In this document: positions 20,153 to 31,285 of the stretch, piece after piece | How positions within the stretch are numbered: the first letter of the stretch is position 1 | How the letters are laid out: each line of letters starts with the position of its first letter | Origin: Atriophallophorus winterbourni | Taxonomy: Eukaryota > Platyhelminthes > Trematoda > Plagiorchiida > Microphallidae | DNA length: 64,000 nucleotides | Reading direction: 5' to 3' | NCBI GenBank assembly: GCA_013407085.1 | Contig: JACCGJ010020780.1 | Location: forward strand, 1 to 64,000 | Translations under genes and position numbers: made by a program | Notes under the pieces: model-generated | The model's input: only the letters and a program-made list of their open reading frames with translations | Told to the model about the DNA's origin: nothing | Databases searched by the model: none

Positions 20153-21780
20153 GATATTAGTCAGAACGGGGAACGCGAATAATCTCTCAAGCCACCATCT
20201 CCTATTGGGCGTATCACGAGACAGCTTATTGAATTTGTAGGTGTAGACAATGGCAAGTCAATCAGTATATTTACCGAGCACAGAGTGTAATCGGCAAAGG
20301 TGAATTGTAGCTGTTCCTCAAATGTTCACGTGTGAACTAGTGACAAATGATCATAACCCAAACTAGGTTATAAAATTAATTAAAAATTAAGCAGAATTTT
20401 AACATCAAAAAATATTCATTAGCCAACGCTTCGCAGTGTGCAATAATGTAGTGATGCCAAGCTTGAATATCTTGCAAACCACATGTTTGTATGCCTCCGT
20501 GCATTCAACGGCCTCTGTGTTTTACTTAATACTGTTGGTCTGACCAAGTTTTCAGTGTCAATAGTGAAACATTACTCGAAAGCCGATTGTTTTTCAAATT
20601 TATTTTAATAAGAATAACTAAGTGTTCAGTATCAAACTGTACTAGAGTTAGTAAATCCGCTATCGATCATTCATCAATCAATACTGATCGCGGAGTCGTA
20701 AGGTGGCTATCGTTCACCGTATAGACATTGTGATGTTCATGCATTCAGACAAGCCACATTTTAGCATATTTACCAGTATATTCGTCACTGCGCTATTGAA
20801 CTGAAAAACTGAAATTAATCAACACAAAAGGCGCGTCGAACACATGCGCTCGATCATGTCGCCTGACTTCATATGCCTTTTCATAACTTCCGTTTTACCT
20901 CAACAACTTACGAGTTATTAAACACTGGTAATGATGACTCCAACAAACGGATATCAGCGAAATAAGAGACATTATTGTATCTCTACGATGGTACACGCAA
21001 TCCATATTTCATTAAATTTCTGATGCACATCTGCATAGTCACATGTAACGAGTAGAATGCATGCATGCAGTTTAAGTATCGAAGATGTGAGCATTGTGAA
21101 AACTGATGAGTTATAATCTTATCATTTTGTATAGTTATTTGTACACAAATGTCCAAACTATACACGGGAATCGTCAATATCGTTTATTTACTTCACGATA
21201 CTCCTAGATATATTCACGCATCGCCGAAAACTGCTACAAATAGTTGTATCTGAACAATTGGCGCACAGTCGCGGTTGCTTCTTTTTCCAGTTACAATGAA
21301 GAAGGGTCGCAAATGAGCGTTGAAGACATTTTTTAACAAACTATGCCACTTCTTCAGCTTTTGCTCATTGGAATGATTTGTGTGGAAGTTATTTATTGGA
21401 AGTCGTGTATTTAGTAATTAGAGATCGTCGATTAAATGTTGGTCCCAATCATTATTGTTTGGCACAACTCTGCAAAGTTTCAAAAACAGTAAAACTTGGT
21501 GATTCACATATGAAACATAATTAATTTCGTATTAGTTCGGCTTGCAAGTAGAATTCGGCACAATCGGTTTGAACCTGGTAGATAATTGTGAAACGTTGAT
21601 TAACCTCCGAGATGATGTCCACATTTGATCAACTCCGTGATTGAATCTTGGTCATTCTTCTGCGAAGTCATGTTCGTGCATGAATGAGGACTGTCTATGG
21701 CTTTACATGGTGGAATTTAGGGGGGAGGCATTTTGAACCAATCAAAAGTTCGTCGGTGTTCTGTTGTGACCCTTTTAACC
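20153..21780. other. Unit interior without recognised genes (unit 2)
   Basis: Counterpart of 4041-5640. Nothing codes convincingly. It ends at the Penelope-like insertion. Confidence 0.4.
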
Positions 21781-21910
21781 AAACGCACAGGTCAGGAAAC
21801 CTTTACCTTACATTTAGAATGTTTCAGAAATCGCTGCAAGTGTACTGCGACCTCTCGGAAACAATGTTGCACACAGACCTACGCGAACATTACGCAATCA
21901 GCTGTGCAAA

Positions 21911-22198
21911 TTGAAAGATTGCTTTAAAGAAGAAGACAAATCAAACGTGTTCTACCACATCCCATGCGCAGATTGTGAGATGCATTAGGTTGGACAAACT
22001 GGAAGGAGCCTGGGTACCAGACTGGGTGAACACTAATCAGCGGTAAGGAAGCACGACTACAAATCGTTACTATCAATTCACGTCGATCAAGAAGGACACC
22101 AAGTCAACTGGAATGGAACCAGAGTCATTGCAAGGGGACGCACGCGCCACATACGGGAATTCCTCGAGGCGTGGCACTCCACAACGCGGTCAATCAAC
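21911..22198 (+). pseudogene. GIY-YIG endonuclease domain of Penelope-like element
   Basis: Frame 21911 onward reads NVFYHIPCADCEMH, a stop in place of the Tyr of YVG, VGQTGRSLGTRLGEH, a second stop in place of a Gln-like codon, then SIHVDQEGHQVNWNG and REFLEAWHST, ending in a frameshift near 22197. The GIY (VFY), YVG and Arg-containing GRSLGTRLGEH segments, the CxxC insert and the downstream EAWHS are typical of Penelope endonucleases. Two stops and one frameshift make it a pseudogene. Upstream coding (21733-21927) is in another frame. Confidence 0.78.
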
Positions 22199-22347
22199 AC
22201 GTTAAATTGGACGACATGTATGTGTCAATGAGGAACCGTACATCAATACGCGTGACCTTGATAACAACCAATGACGAGGAAATAAACAGAACGGTCAGCG
22301 TATAAAATCAGAAGACACGACAGTTACGAACACTTCGCAAGAAGTTC

Positions 22348-22387
22348 AGCTGACGATGTCATCTAGCTTGATAACGAAACGTCCTAC
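22348..22387 (+). ncRNA. Hammerhead motif of the Penelope-like element
   Basis: CTGACGA (22350-22356), then a hairpin with GTCATC / GATAAC (5 of 6 pairs), GAAAC and the canonical triplet GTC at 22381-22383. Helix I keeps only AG/CT at its base (5' side TTCAG, 3' side CTACTG), so cleavage is doubtful. Confidence 0.55.
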
Positions 22388-22441
22388 TGTTACAATACCA
22401 GCTCAGCGAACACACAACACAGAACTTCCCAATCCCTGAGT

Positions 22442-22660
22442 ATTCGCTTCAATATCAAACTGAAATGGAAGTCGATTGCTCTCCTGTTGTAGGTTGACAT
22501 TTTGAAAAAATTCTAAGCAACGCATGCTAATGTATTCTAAATAAACATCCTGCCGTAAATTAATATATAAACACTAAGATAATTTTACCACGTCTGGATA
22601 TATCGTACATTGTACACCTAGTTGCATTCATAAAAAGAGCGCTCCCGTTTCAGAACTGTC
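22442..22660 (+). pseudogene. Broken 66-nt exon segment (unit 2)
   Basis: Matches 59490-59690 of unit 4. The end of the exon (EMEVD) and the GTAGGT donor are kept, but one base is missing and the acceptor side was replaced by the Penelope insertion. Confidence 0.42.
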
Positions 22661-23510
22661 AACAACATAACGTTTGACTCATTTGTTCGCTGAAACTAAA
22701 CTTACTTTTGCCACCAGATGACAGCAAACACGGAAGCAATGGGTTTTGTAGATGTCATCGAAAGATTGACTGATATTTCGTGAATTGTGAAGCAAGCATT
22801 ACAAAATGAATTCCCTGTTTTAATTCGAGCAAACTGATCAGGAATGATGGTGCTACAATGCAAAAACTTGATTTATTCGGCTTCAATTTGAGAACCTTAT
22901 ACTCACATTTGTTCAAGACAGATTTATAGAGCATTGCTTTCAGATTTTTTAAATCATCCACAATTAAACCACATAAAACATATCACTGTTCAGATCTCGC
23001 AAATAATCAAAAATGTGATCCTCCCTGGTTAATGAAATCAAAATTCGAATATTATTAAATCGAGCATTAATAAAACTTGATTAATTTTATCTACTGGAAT
23101 ACGAAAATCATGAAGGCGCTTGTTTTGATTTGTAATCGAAGGGTATGTGAGCAACACTGCACATTAGTTCATTGTTCAGCAAATCGCTGATTGCAAAATG
23201 GAATTTAAACGCACTTTAACACTGATACGTATTTTGAACTCGGCTCATTTCCATATGAAATGTATAAATAAAAACGGATCATAGCTATTAGTACTTTGTT
23301 AGACCGTAGTTCACAACTTACTGCAACGGCACAATGCACTAGTGATTATATTAGATTGATTGCTTATTAATTTCGCGTACAAAACATAGTTGTGGAGATC
23401 ATTTTCCAGCCTTAATTCAATTAAATCCTTAATTACCTCATCACGTTTCAGGGCCTTCTGGATATCCAGTGGTGTGCAACGAATATACAGTGAGCCGAAT
23501 GTAACACTTT
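22661..23510. other. Non-repeated stretch in unit 2
   Basis: No counterpart in the other units and no convincing gene. The - strand frame 22755-22961 (68 codons) has no recognisable motif. Confidence 0.4.
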
Positions 23511-24099
23511 CGAATGTTGATCATATTAATCTTATGTGATCTAAATATACTCGGCGATTTTATAAAATTCCTTGAGAAATGTCAACATTTATATTGATTT
23601 TCAGCGCATAGACTTCCATACATATGTTGAATAACATAGTTTCTCTTTGAGTAAATAATATATTTGTGTCCAATTTCAACGGCAGTGCCACCTCTAGTTG
23701 GGACTAAACAATCATCTTTATATAGTGACTCAAAATGAACAAAAATGGAATATCCCAAATCTCAACTACTTGAGTTGTTATCAAGTAGTCTAATCGATCA
23801 ATTACCATGGAATTTGTTTCAAGATTCAAGATTCAAGAAGATTCAAGAATTTATGGTATAAAAAGCTCGTAGCTGTACAACACCACAGGATATTCGTATA
23901 AGGACAATGAATATATATATACAAAATAAATTGAGTCATTAGGAAGATCGACAGTTTTGTAGTTACAAAAATGTCATGTATTGTCGCTGTATGATGAAAA
24001 AAAATTATTCGTTTGGAAAAAGATCATGTTATATAAACGGGATGTAGGGTGGAATTACTACGCATAAATATTTCCAATTTGTTCCTGAAAATCCTTTCA

Positions 24100-25575
24100 C
24101 TAGATGATTGGACAACAATCTGACGGTAGGGAGTTCCATAAGAAACAAACGCGCACCGAATAGAAGAACCGACGGGAGTTCCGGTGGGAATGTGGAATAT
24201 CAAATGCCAATGGGTGAGTACGTGTGACATGGCTTGACCGGAGGCGAAATAGATGCTTCAGAGGGTGCGCCTTTGAGTTCATTATTTTGTACGTTAGGAT
24301 TAGATCAAATCTAACCCGTCTGCGAAGCAGTGTATCCAAATTAAGATGTTCAAGTCGATTTTCATATGGTAGTTTGCGGAGGCAGCCAACCATTTTTGAT
24401 GCTCTGTGATATATCCTCTCGAGCAGGTTGATGTTCTTCTGTAGCCACGATGACCAAGCTCGCACTGAATAATCAATTACCGGGTTAATATACGTATTTA
24501 TGAGCATGGGGAATGATTCACGGGAAAATGTCCGACAATTCGCCGAAGCATACCTAGCATGCGGCTAACTCGGTTGTACAATGCTTCGCATTGCATGCTA
24601 TTCTTAAGACTTCCAATAATCCATACACCGAGGTCTTTTTCTTTGGTTGTCCATCCAAGTTGGTTTGATCCAAGGTTGTATGAGAATGGGAAATCTTTAC
24701 CTATTTGCAACATCTTACACTTTCGGAAGTTGAATGGAAGTTTGTTTCACTCCGACCAGCTGTTCAATACATCCAATTTGCTTTGTAAGCGCAAACAGTC
24801 CACGATTGACGTGATTCGCATCCAAACTTGAACATCATCTGCAAAGAGAACCATTTTGGCTGTGACAAGTTTCGGAAGGTCGTTGATGTAGACCAAAAAG
24901 AGAAGCGGACCAAGTACCGAACCTTGTGGGACACCGCTAGTGGCTTCCATTTTCCCAGACATCACACCATCGATACATACAGTTGCCTCGCGATCAAGAA
25001 GGTAACTTCTCAGCCAGGTTAGAAGGCACTTATTAATACCAACATCGTGCAGCTTGCTCAGGAGAATAGAATGGTCCACGCGATCAAACGCCTTTGATAT
25101 GTCCAAGTAACACGCATGCACGCAACCACCATTATGCACTGCCTGCGTTCAGTCATCCAGTGTCTCCAGTAGGTTAGTCAAGCAAGAACGAGACTTCCTA
25201 AATCCATGTTGCTTTCTGAACAGCAAGTTTTGGGCTTCGAGATGACTCACAATTCTTTTGCACACAATGTTGTAGAACAGAATGAATGAGCAGCCACACG
25301 GTTAGAAGACGACGCCTGATTGTAAGGCTTTAATCAACTAGAGAACACGAGTATGAGCTATAACAAAAGGAATAAGGTTAGATGTGTAATACGATAAAAT
25401 AAGTGTGTGTACACAATGAGAGGAATGTCAAAACAACACGACACACAATTCGTTCCATAACTTCTGAGATCACTGGAAGGAGTGTAACAGGGCGGAAATT
25501 TGCTGGGTCAGAACGAGTTCCACCTTTGTAGATGGGTGTTATGATTCCTCTCTTCCAGTCATTAGGGACAACATC
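24100..25575 (-). pseudogene. LINE ORF2, reverse transcriptase and C-terminus
   Basis: Continuation of 25576-27063 after an in-frame TAG. RT blocks: NDWKRGIITPIYK and ANFRPVTLLPVISEVMERIV (before a 173-bp insertion), YLDISKAFDRVDH (motif A), SGVPQGSVLGPLLFLVYIND (motif B), LFADDVQVW (catalytic FADD). The C-terminal part ends with FFYSVRVCFLWNSLPSD, the usual end of CR1/Jockey-type ORF2. Breaks occur near 25575, 25269-25441, 25140, 24745 and 24510. Confidence 0.82.
25269..25441. mobile_element. 173-bp insertion inside the LINE RT
   Basis: It sits between two copies of CACACAAT (25261-25268 and 25442-25449) and splits the RT between ...VMERIVC and the expected CKRIVSHL. An 8-bp target duplication suits a hAT-type or similar non-autonomous DNA element. 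The ends share only TGTTGT as inverted repeat plus weak similarity further in. Family unknown. Confidence 0.55.
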
Positions 25576-27063
25576 CTACCTGAGGAAATAAATAAATAAA
25601 TCACAAAATGGTTCGCACAATTGACTGCCGCATAACTTTAGGACTGCAGGTGTGATTCCGTCAGCTCCCGGGGACTTGTTGATATTCAACTTACGTAGGT
25701 GGTGCTGCACTATTTCCGAACTGATGCATACATCGCGTATAGTCTCCGGCACAATTGGTGCTGACAATGCTGACCGTTGTAATTCATCCTTTGGGGTGAA
25801 AACTCGTGAATAAAAACTGGCTAGAGCGTTAGCGGTTTCCAGCACAGAATCAGTTAGTCCGTTATCTGTCATGATCGGAAATACTCCGGGTTTCAGCTTC
25901 GTAGCGTTGTTAACAGTTCGATAAAGCAGTTTGGGATTACGCTGCATTCTTACCGCTAGCTGAAGCTGGTGATATTTTTTGTCCTCTCGGATGAGATTTG
26001 TGACTTGATTCCGCAATTCGCGAAAGTTTGCCCACGTCGAATCAGTTCTGGCAACCCTGTGAATAGCCCATGCCAAATTTCGCTTTGTCAACCATTTTCT
26101 AGTCCTACTGCGAATTCTGAACTGTCGTTCTTTGCTATTATGTTTCGGGACATATTCAGAATTGAAATGTATCATGTTGATTATGTAATCTGTCAGGGTT
26201 GTGCAATGCGAGTCCGGATCACTGAAATTTATATTATGTTCATCAAAAACTACCATTGTTTCCATCAAACCAATGTAATCCACTTTTCTATTTTGTTTTG
26301 TTTGCTTTTCAATTCTACTGGCGTTGCACACATATTGAAAAAGCAGAACGAGGTGGTCGCTTCGACCCAGCGGAGGGTGATACTGAACATCTTCAACGGC
26401 TGTGGCTTCGGACGTTAAGACTAGGTCTAGAACAGAAGTCTGTTGGAAATTTCGTTGTCGTGTATAATCGAAAACATGATTATACAAGGGGATGTAATCG
26501 AACAGTTCGCGAAATTTGTAGTCTAGTGATAGGGGTGGATGATCTACTCGGTTATATAGTTGAGGCAGATTGAAGTCTCCCATAATCAGCAATTGCGAAT
26601 TGCGCTGTTTTCCGGCGTACTGCATTGCTTTCAAGAGTTTTTCGTTATATGCATCCAATGATGATGGTGAACGGTAAACTACACCAACGATGCAACTGTC
26701 GCCTGATTCGAGCTTCAAGTTGCACCATATACTGTCTTCCAGATCGAGTTCAGTGTCTGTAACTACCGTACAGTATAAACGTTCATGGTGGTAAACAGCT
26801 ACTCTACCACCTGTTCTTAAGCGGTCTCTCCAAAACTGGGTCATGTTTGGAATAGAGAGCTCGCGATCGCTCACGTGAGGTTGGAACCATGTCTCAGTTA
26901 TTGCTATGATGTCGAGTGAGTGCTGATTGCAGAGATCCTTCAGTTCAGCTTGTTTGTTTAACAGGCATTGTGCGTTTGTATATAGGCAATTGATTGTGGT
27001 TTTCGTATACAGTGATGGAGCTGCAAGCTCGTCTATTAGTCCGACCCTTCGAGAGTCGGACAT
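25576..27063 (-). CDS. LINE ORF2, endonuclease and start of RT (495 codons)
   Basis: The longest open frame of the window, from an ATG (MSDSRRVGLIDEL). AP endonuclease signatures in order: YTNAQCLLNKQAELKDL, ITETWF, GVVYRSP, MGDFNLP and GRSDHL. A linker follows, then the N-terminal RT region with KSPGADGITPAVLK. It ends at a TAG that seems to replace a Gln codon. Being intact over 495 codons, this insertion looks fairly young, yet the downstream RT is broken. Confidence 0.85.
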   Translation of the reverse strand: MSDSRRVGLIDELAAPSLYTKTTINCLYTNAQCLLNKQAELKDLCNQHSLDIIAITETWFQPHVSDRELSIPNMTQFWRDRLRTGGRVAVYHHERLYCTVVTDTELDLEDSIWCNLKLESGDSCIVGVVYRSPSSLDAYNEKLLKAMQYAGKQRNSQLLIMGDFNLPQLYNRVDHPPLSLDYKFRELFDYIPLYNHVFDYTRQRNFQQTSVLDLVLTSEATAVEDVQYHPPLGRSDHLVLLFQYVCNASRIEKQTKQNRKVDYIGLMETMVVFDEHNINFSDPDSHCTTLTDYIINMIHFNSEYVPKHNSKERQFRIRSRTRKWLTKRNLAWAIHRVARTDSTWANFRELRNQVTNLIREDKKYHQLQLAVRMQRNPKLLYRTVNNATKLKPGVFPIMTDNGLTDSVLETANALASFYSRVFTPKDELQRSALSAPIVPETIRDVCISSEIVQHHLRKLNINKSPGADGITPAVLKLCGSQLCEPFCDLFIYFLR

Positions 27064-27210
27064 CGGTCGTTTTTTGAATTTGCTACAGTGTTTCTAATCA
27101 GAGTCTCGTCTGATTGTAGAAGCCGTGGTTCGTTCGAAGGCAAAGAAAGTCTATGATCACTCATTCTGACATCCTTCGAGAGATTCCTGTGGTTAGCTTT
27201 TTAGTTAGAC

Positions 27211-27856
27211 CTAATTGATTCCATCAAACCTTTCGTTAAAAATGTTACTTTCAGGTTTTGGCCCGTCACCTTTATAGTTTGGTGACCGAGGTATTCTAAA
27301 AGTGTCCACCACCACTGACTCGTGAGCTCCGATGATGTCGGCAACGTAGAGCCACTGTTTATAATCGTGGTGCTGTATTTCACTTCCCGAAGCAGTGTTA
27401 GTGTTTTCGGGAACACCAAGAAGAACAACACTGCGTTGGTCAGATTTGTTCGCATTGTTTAAATTTCCTTTCCTCTCCCACCACGGAATATCCGCATGTA
27501 TGCGACATTTAGTATGTGAACATGTGCGGAGCAAATAAGAGTTAAGAAGAACGTCTTCCATCTCTTTTTGGCTTTTGAAAGTTATTCTCAATAAACGTGG
27601 TTCGTCGAGATGAGGAGAATTGGGGTGCCGACTTAGGCGGGTTATTGAATGAGGCAGTATCGAGCTCATATCCATCATTGAACACAGCTGGTACCATTGT
27701 TCAATGTTGTGAGTTCTTTTACTCGAGAAAAGTGTCCCTGATGTCTCCGGTACATTGGTGCAAATTACACTGAGATTCATCGAAGTTGTTTTCATTTCAG
27801 TATTAGTTTTTGAAGTAGGAGAATTCTGCTGGTGGACAGTCAGTACAGGCCCCTTC
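27211..27856 (-). pseudogene. LINE ORF1, 5'-truncated
   Basis: About 215 open codons with no ATG; the frame runs to the insertion edge. Two related halves are visible: VPETSG...NIEQWYQLCSMMD... and VPENTN...DYKQWLYVADIIG..., separated by CRIHADIPWWER. This resembles ORF1 proteins of flatworm CR1-type elements, which I know only in general terms. Probably an RNA-binding chaperone-type protein. Confidence 0.6.
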
Positions 27857-28759
27857 GACAATTACACCTAAAAATTGTCAGTTATCGAACATTATTTAAG
27901 ACTGATCTTGTTAACACAATTGAGGAATTAATTGGTTAGTGCAGTTATTTATTATCAATTGAATTTTGGACCAGAAGCTTCACCAGACCTGAGAAGCCAA
28001 TACGAAATATAAATCGGGTTTCAATTGCATTTACATAACCAATCCCAAGTTGGCTATGAATATCTCGGTTAGTCAAAAAGTTGTTTTTGAGTGACCGGCA
28101 TTTAAAATTCTCAAGATCGCTGTACTTGGTACACTTTTTGTAGTCTTAATATGCATGAATTTTGAATCTCAAGCCAACTATGAAATGACCCAAAAGTAAT
28201 TAAACCAGTTGATCGAGCGTACACAGCCTGAAAAAATAATTTTATCGAGTAAACAGAATTCCTGGTCATGGTGACGAAAATTCGACCGCAATCGATTATC
28301 CGAGTTTCACTGGTTCAGACCCATGGCAACCGCTCGATAATCGAGCATATATATGAGGTGATCATCGTGCTATGATGAAAAGCCTTCTTAAATATGGCTG
28401 TTTAAGTAGAGTTGTAATATGAAGCTACCAAATATCGGAGCGTTTTACGCACACTGTCTTTCCTGATTGTACCTTTTCAGGCTTGCTTTTATCAAGAAAA
28501 TTCAGAGTATACGGTGGTAATGAAAACAATATATACACCGTACCCGATTATAAATAATGCGAGCAAACTCTGTGAACACATTATTCATCTTGAACAAGAG
28601 CACTAAACATTGCTGTGCACTAAACGATTGAGAACTTCATCTTGTGATGTAATGGCAAGAATTTATGGCGCATCAAAAACGAGCTTATTTTCGATTCAAA
28701 ATTTATAAAATGAAACTTCAGTCTCGAGCATACACGTTATCATCCGCGTTATCTTCCAG

Positions 28760-28864
28760 CTTTGTGAGGAATTTCAATGATTTGTTTCATTTCACCACGA
28801 CGAACAACTTCCATCAATATCAATGTCAACATTTCCACCTATGGAGGTCGATTCTGCACCATCC
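28760..28864 (+). pseudogene. Small-exon gene, 105-nt exon with stop (unit 2)
   Basis: Acceptor ATCTTCCAG, donor GTGAGT and length as in unit 1, but codon 7 is TGA instead of AGA. The upstream 25-nt exon has also lost its donor, and exon 1 is missing. The unit 2 gene copy is therefore dead or uses other exons. Confidence 0.5.
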
Positions 28865-29106
28865 GTGAGTGCACACTTGATGCTATCATTGAAAATCCAA
28901 GATTAAAGATTTATTATTGAAAATGTAGTCAACTTTGAAGTTATATATATGCATAAAGATAAAATGAATATGGACCCATGAAAGAATAGATTATTATTAG
29001 TTGCGGTCAAAATGAGGATTAGCTCTGTAATGGAAAATGTTTGTGACCGATTAAGGAATCATAATCAAAAAAAGAAAGTTTAAAATGAATCGGTGTGAGT
29101 AGTTTA

Positions 29107-29149
29107 TTGGTAACGTTTCGCATCTGACACAGAAGCTTCGTCAGACCAA
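29107..29149 (-). ncRNA. Hammerhead ribozyme motif, family I (unit 2)
   Basis: The best-preserved copy: TTGGT / ACCAA helix I, CTGACGA, helix II AGCTTCTG-TGT-CAGATGC (6 of 7 pairs), GAAAC and a GTT triplet. It lies on the - strand in the intron between the 105-nt and 33-nt exons, antisense to the candidate gene. Confidence 0.65.
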
Positions 29150-29652
29150 GGGTGTCAGTACGAACAGAGATCAAGCCTGAACCATAATCCCTCAATTCCA
29201 CTCAAGTATCTCGAAATCACCCGCTCACGGATATTCATAATCGACGTGGTTCTCCTGCTGTCAATGAGACTAATCGATATTGAACTTCATTTATTTATTA
29301 TTGACATCGGCTGGTGGAGGACAAGTTTCGGTTATTTTTAATTACGAAACATTGAGCAGTATTTTCACTACTATGAATCCAAAGTTGACAATTTTCGGAA
29401 ATACCTGAGTTTGAGATCTCATTTCAACAAAATTACATAAATATGAGCATGTTAGCTGATCAGTAATTGTCGAAATCGATCTACTCTAGGTAGATGCCAT
29501 GATGAATATCGAAATATCGCAGATGAAAATAAAGTTAGCTTGATTGAGGCTGACCAAAAGACATTGAAATTTTCGAACCTCAATTTAATTGATATATCGC
29601 TAGCTTTTCTAACTTTCGTTGCCACTTTTACCTATTGTTATTTTCAATGCAG

Positions 29653-29685
29653 CCATTTTTCGGGTGTTGTTGGAATAAAACACAT
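29653..29685 (+). CDS. 33-nt micro-exon (unit 2)
   Basis: Acceptor TTTTCAATGCAG, PFFGCCWNKTH, donor GTAAGT. Intact despite damage to other exons of this unit. Confidence 0.5.
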
Positions 29686-30491
29686 GTAAGTTGGTATCGA
29701 TGCGTACTGCCGATAATTACAATTACAACACTTTATCACACACTTTATTTTAAACTGATTATTATAAACAAAAATGTGTCATCATTTTAAAGTTCAATTT
29801 AATACAATTTATTAACGTGATACATAAACGAGATCTATGGTTTTTTCACTGTCATTTGTTTCTATAATTAACAAATTGATTAATGTATACTTGATAACTA
29901 TGACTATATCGTAAACCATTTTAGCCTAATCAAAACGTGCTTACGCAAAAGAATGTAGGCATAACAAATATTGTTGTGTTGCACATTCATGGTCGAAAAC
30001 ATACATCAGGAAGTAAAGTCGAGCGAATATTTTCCGAATTAAAACTACTCGTTAGTAGTATCTCAGTAAATATTTAAAACACACACGGTGAACTGTAGTA
30101 TATGTATTGCCGGCACGTGATAAAGATTCCTACTGATTCCTACTCTCACCGATTCATGACAAACTGTATTTTTTCATGATTATGATTCCCAGATCACTAA
30201 CAAACATTTTCTATTACATTGCTACAGTTCCGTTTACACAAATATGAAAAAAATCCTTTGTAATAAACACCAAGGTGTTTTTATTCATTTAAGGAGCGAA
30301 CCGATCCCAAAACATATGACCACTACGCTATTGGCCGTAACGATCACCAATAGAGTTATACTGACTTCACTCTTTATGTGAACCAAACACCTTGGTGCAA
30401 AACATTCCAAACGATGAATACCTTCAAACTTTACTTTTATACACTCGTATGTTTCAATAATTAATTCCATCATATATTCAAATTTTTATAG

Positions 30492-30557
30492 TCTTCATTC
30501 ACTCGAACAAAAGATTCAGTGTCAATCGAAACTCCCTCGTACGCTAAACGTAATCAG
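30492..30557 (+). CDS. 66-nt exon A (unit 2)
   Basis: Acceptor AATTTTTATAG, 22 open codons ending RNQ, donor GTAAGT preceded by CAG: the best splice context of all copies. Confidence 0.5.
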
Positions 30558-30636
30558 GTAAGTTTGAGTTTGCGATGGGCATATTCGAATTACTTTATTT
30601 TACTTTCCTCGCTAATTCATATGCTTGTTTTTATAG

Positions 30637-30702
30637 TTTGCATTTTATCCGCCCGCGCCTTATCCAAATCGCTCACCGAGGAGAAATTCAATGTCAACGC
30701 CG
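30637..30702 (+). CDS. 66-nt exon B (unit 2)
   Basis: Acceptor TTGTTTTTATAG, 22 open codons (FAFYPPAPYPNRSPRRNS...), donor GTACGT. The candidate last exon KVVT-stop follows at 30873-30887. Confidence 0.5.
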
Positions 30703-31074
30703 GTACGTAATGATGATTTGTATTAAGTTGCTTTATTATCGTGGTTTCATCTGATTTCTGAGTCGATGATGACCATAGATGTGCATTACAAGCGCGTGAC
30801 GATCTCATGCGCTAAATTGTTAATAATCGAATTAGAGTTGACAAATATCTACTTCATGACTCAAATTTATAGAAAGTAGTCACCTGAACGGAGCACCTAC
30901 ATGCCATGAAGTAGATATTATTCCACTCTAGTTGGATTGGAAATACTTTAGACCACGAGATCGTAAAGCGCTTACGATGCACATCTATTGTCATCATCGA
31001 CTCAAAACTCAGATGACACACCGATTTTAAAGCATCTTACGAATCACTAGTGACTACAAATCATCATTACGTAC

Positions 31075-31140
31075 CAGCGTTGAAATTGAATTTCTCCTCG
31101 TTGAGCGATGTGGATAAGGCGCGGGCGGGTAAAATGTAAA
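31075..31140 (-). CDS. Exon B, right-arm inverted copy (unit 2)
   Basis: Open on the - strand over 66 nt with AAAG acceptor and GTACG donor. The accompanying exon A copy (31220-31285) has an in-frame TAA, so this orientation is broken in unit 2. Confidence 0.35.
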
Positions 31141-31219
31141 CTTTAAAAACCAACATATGGATTAGCGCGTAAAGTAAAATAAAATAATTCGAATATGCCT
31201 ATCTTGATCTCAAACATAC

Positions 31220-31285
31220 TCGATTCCGTTGAGCTTACGAGGGTGGTTCAAGTGACACTGTATCTTTCGTACGAGTGAATGAAGA
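31220..31285 (-). pseudogene. Exon A, right-arm inverted copy with stop (unit 2)
   Basis: 66 nt on the - strand, acceptor TTTCTAG, donor GTATGT, but codon 17 is TAA. Confidence 0.45.

Larger units (their letters stand above)
21781..22441 (+). mobile_element. Penelope-like element, 3' fragment
   Basis: Absent from units 1, 3 and 4 at the matching site (after CCTTTTAACC). It carries the GIY-YIG endonuclease region of a Penelope-like retroelement and, about 150 nt further on, a hammerhead motif. That pairing is known for this class. The reverse transcriptase is missing, so the copy is 5'-truncated. Host sequence resumes near 22442, in the same block as 59500 in unit 4. Confidence 0.75.
23821..27856 (-). 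mobile_element. CR1-like LINE, 5'-truncated, in unit 2
   Basis: It interrupts sequence continuous in units 1 and 3 (6230 and 42930: AATTTGTTT / GACAATTACACC). The - strand order is partial ORF1, ORF2 (AP endonuclease, RT), 3' UTR and a tail of TTGAATC-type repeats (about 23821-23850). Short repeated 3' tails without poly(A) are a hallmark of CR1-group elements. The 5' edge cuts into ORF1, as expected for incomplete target-primed reverse transcription. No clear target-site duplication; a few target bases seem lost. Confidence 0.82.

Noticed and set aside
24224..25022. + strand frames across the LINE (24224-24409, 24559-24831, 24828-25022, 25969-26573)
   Set aside because: Antisense shadows of ORF2; catalytic motifs are on the - strand.
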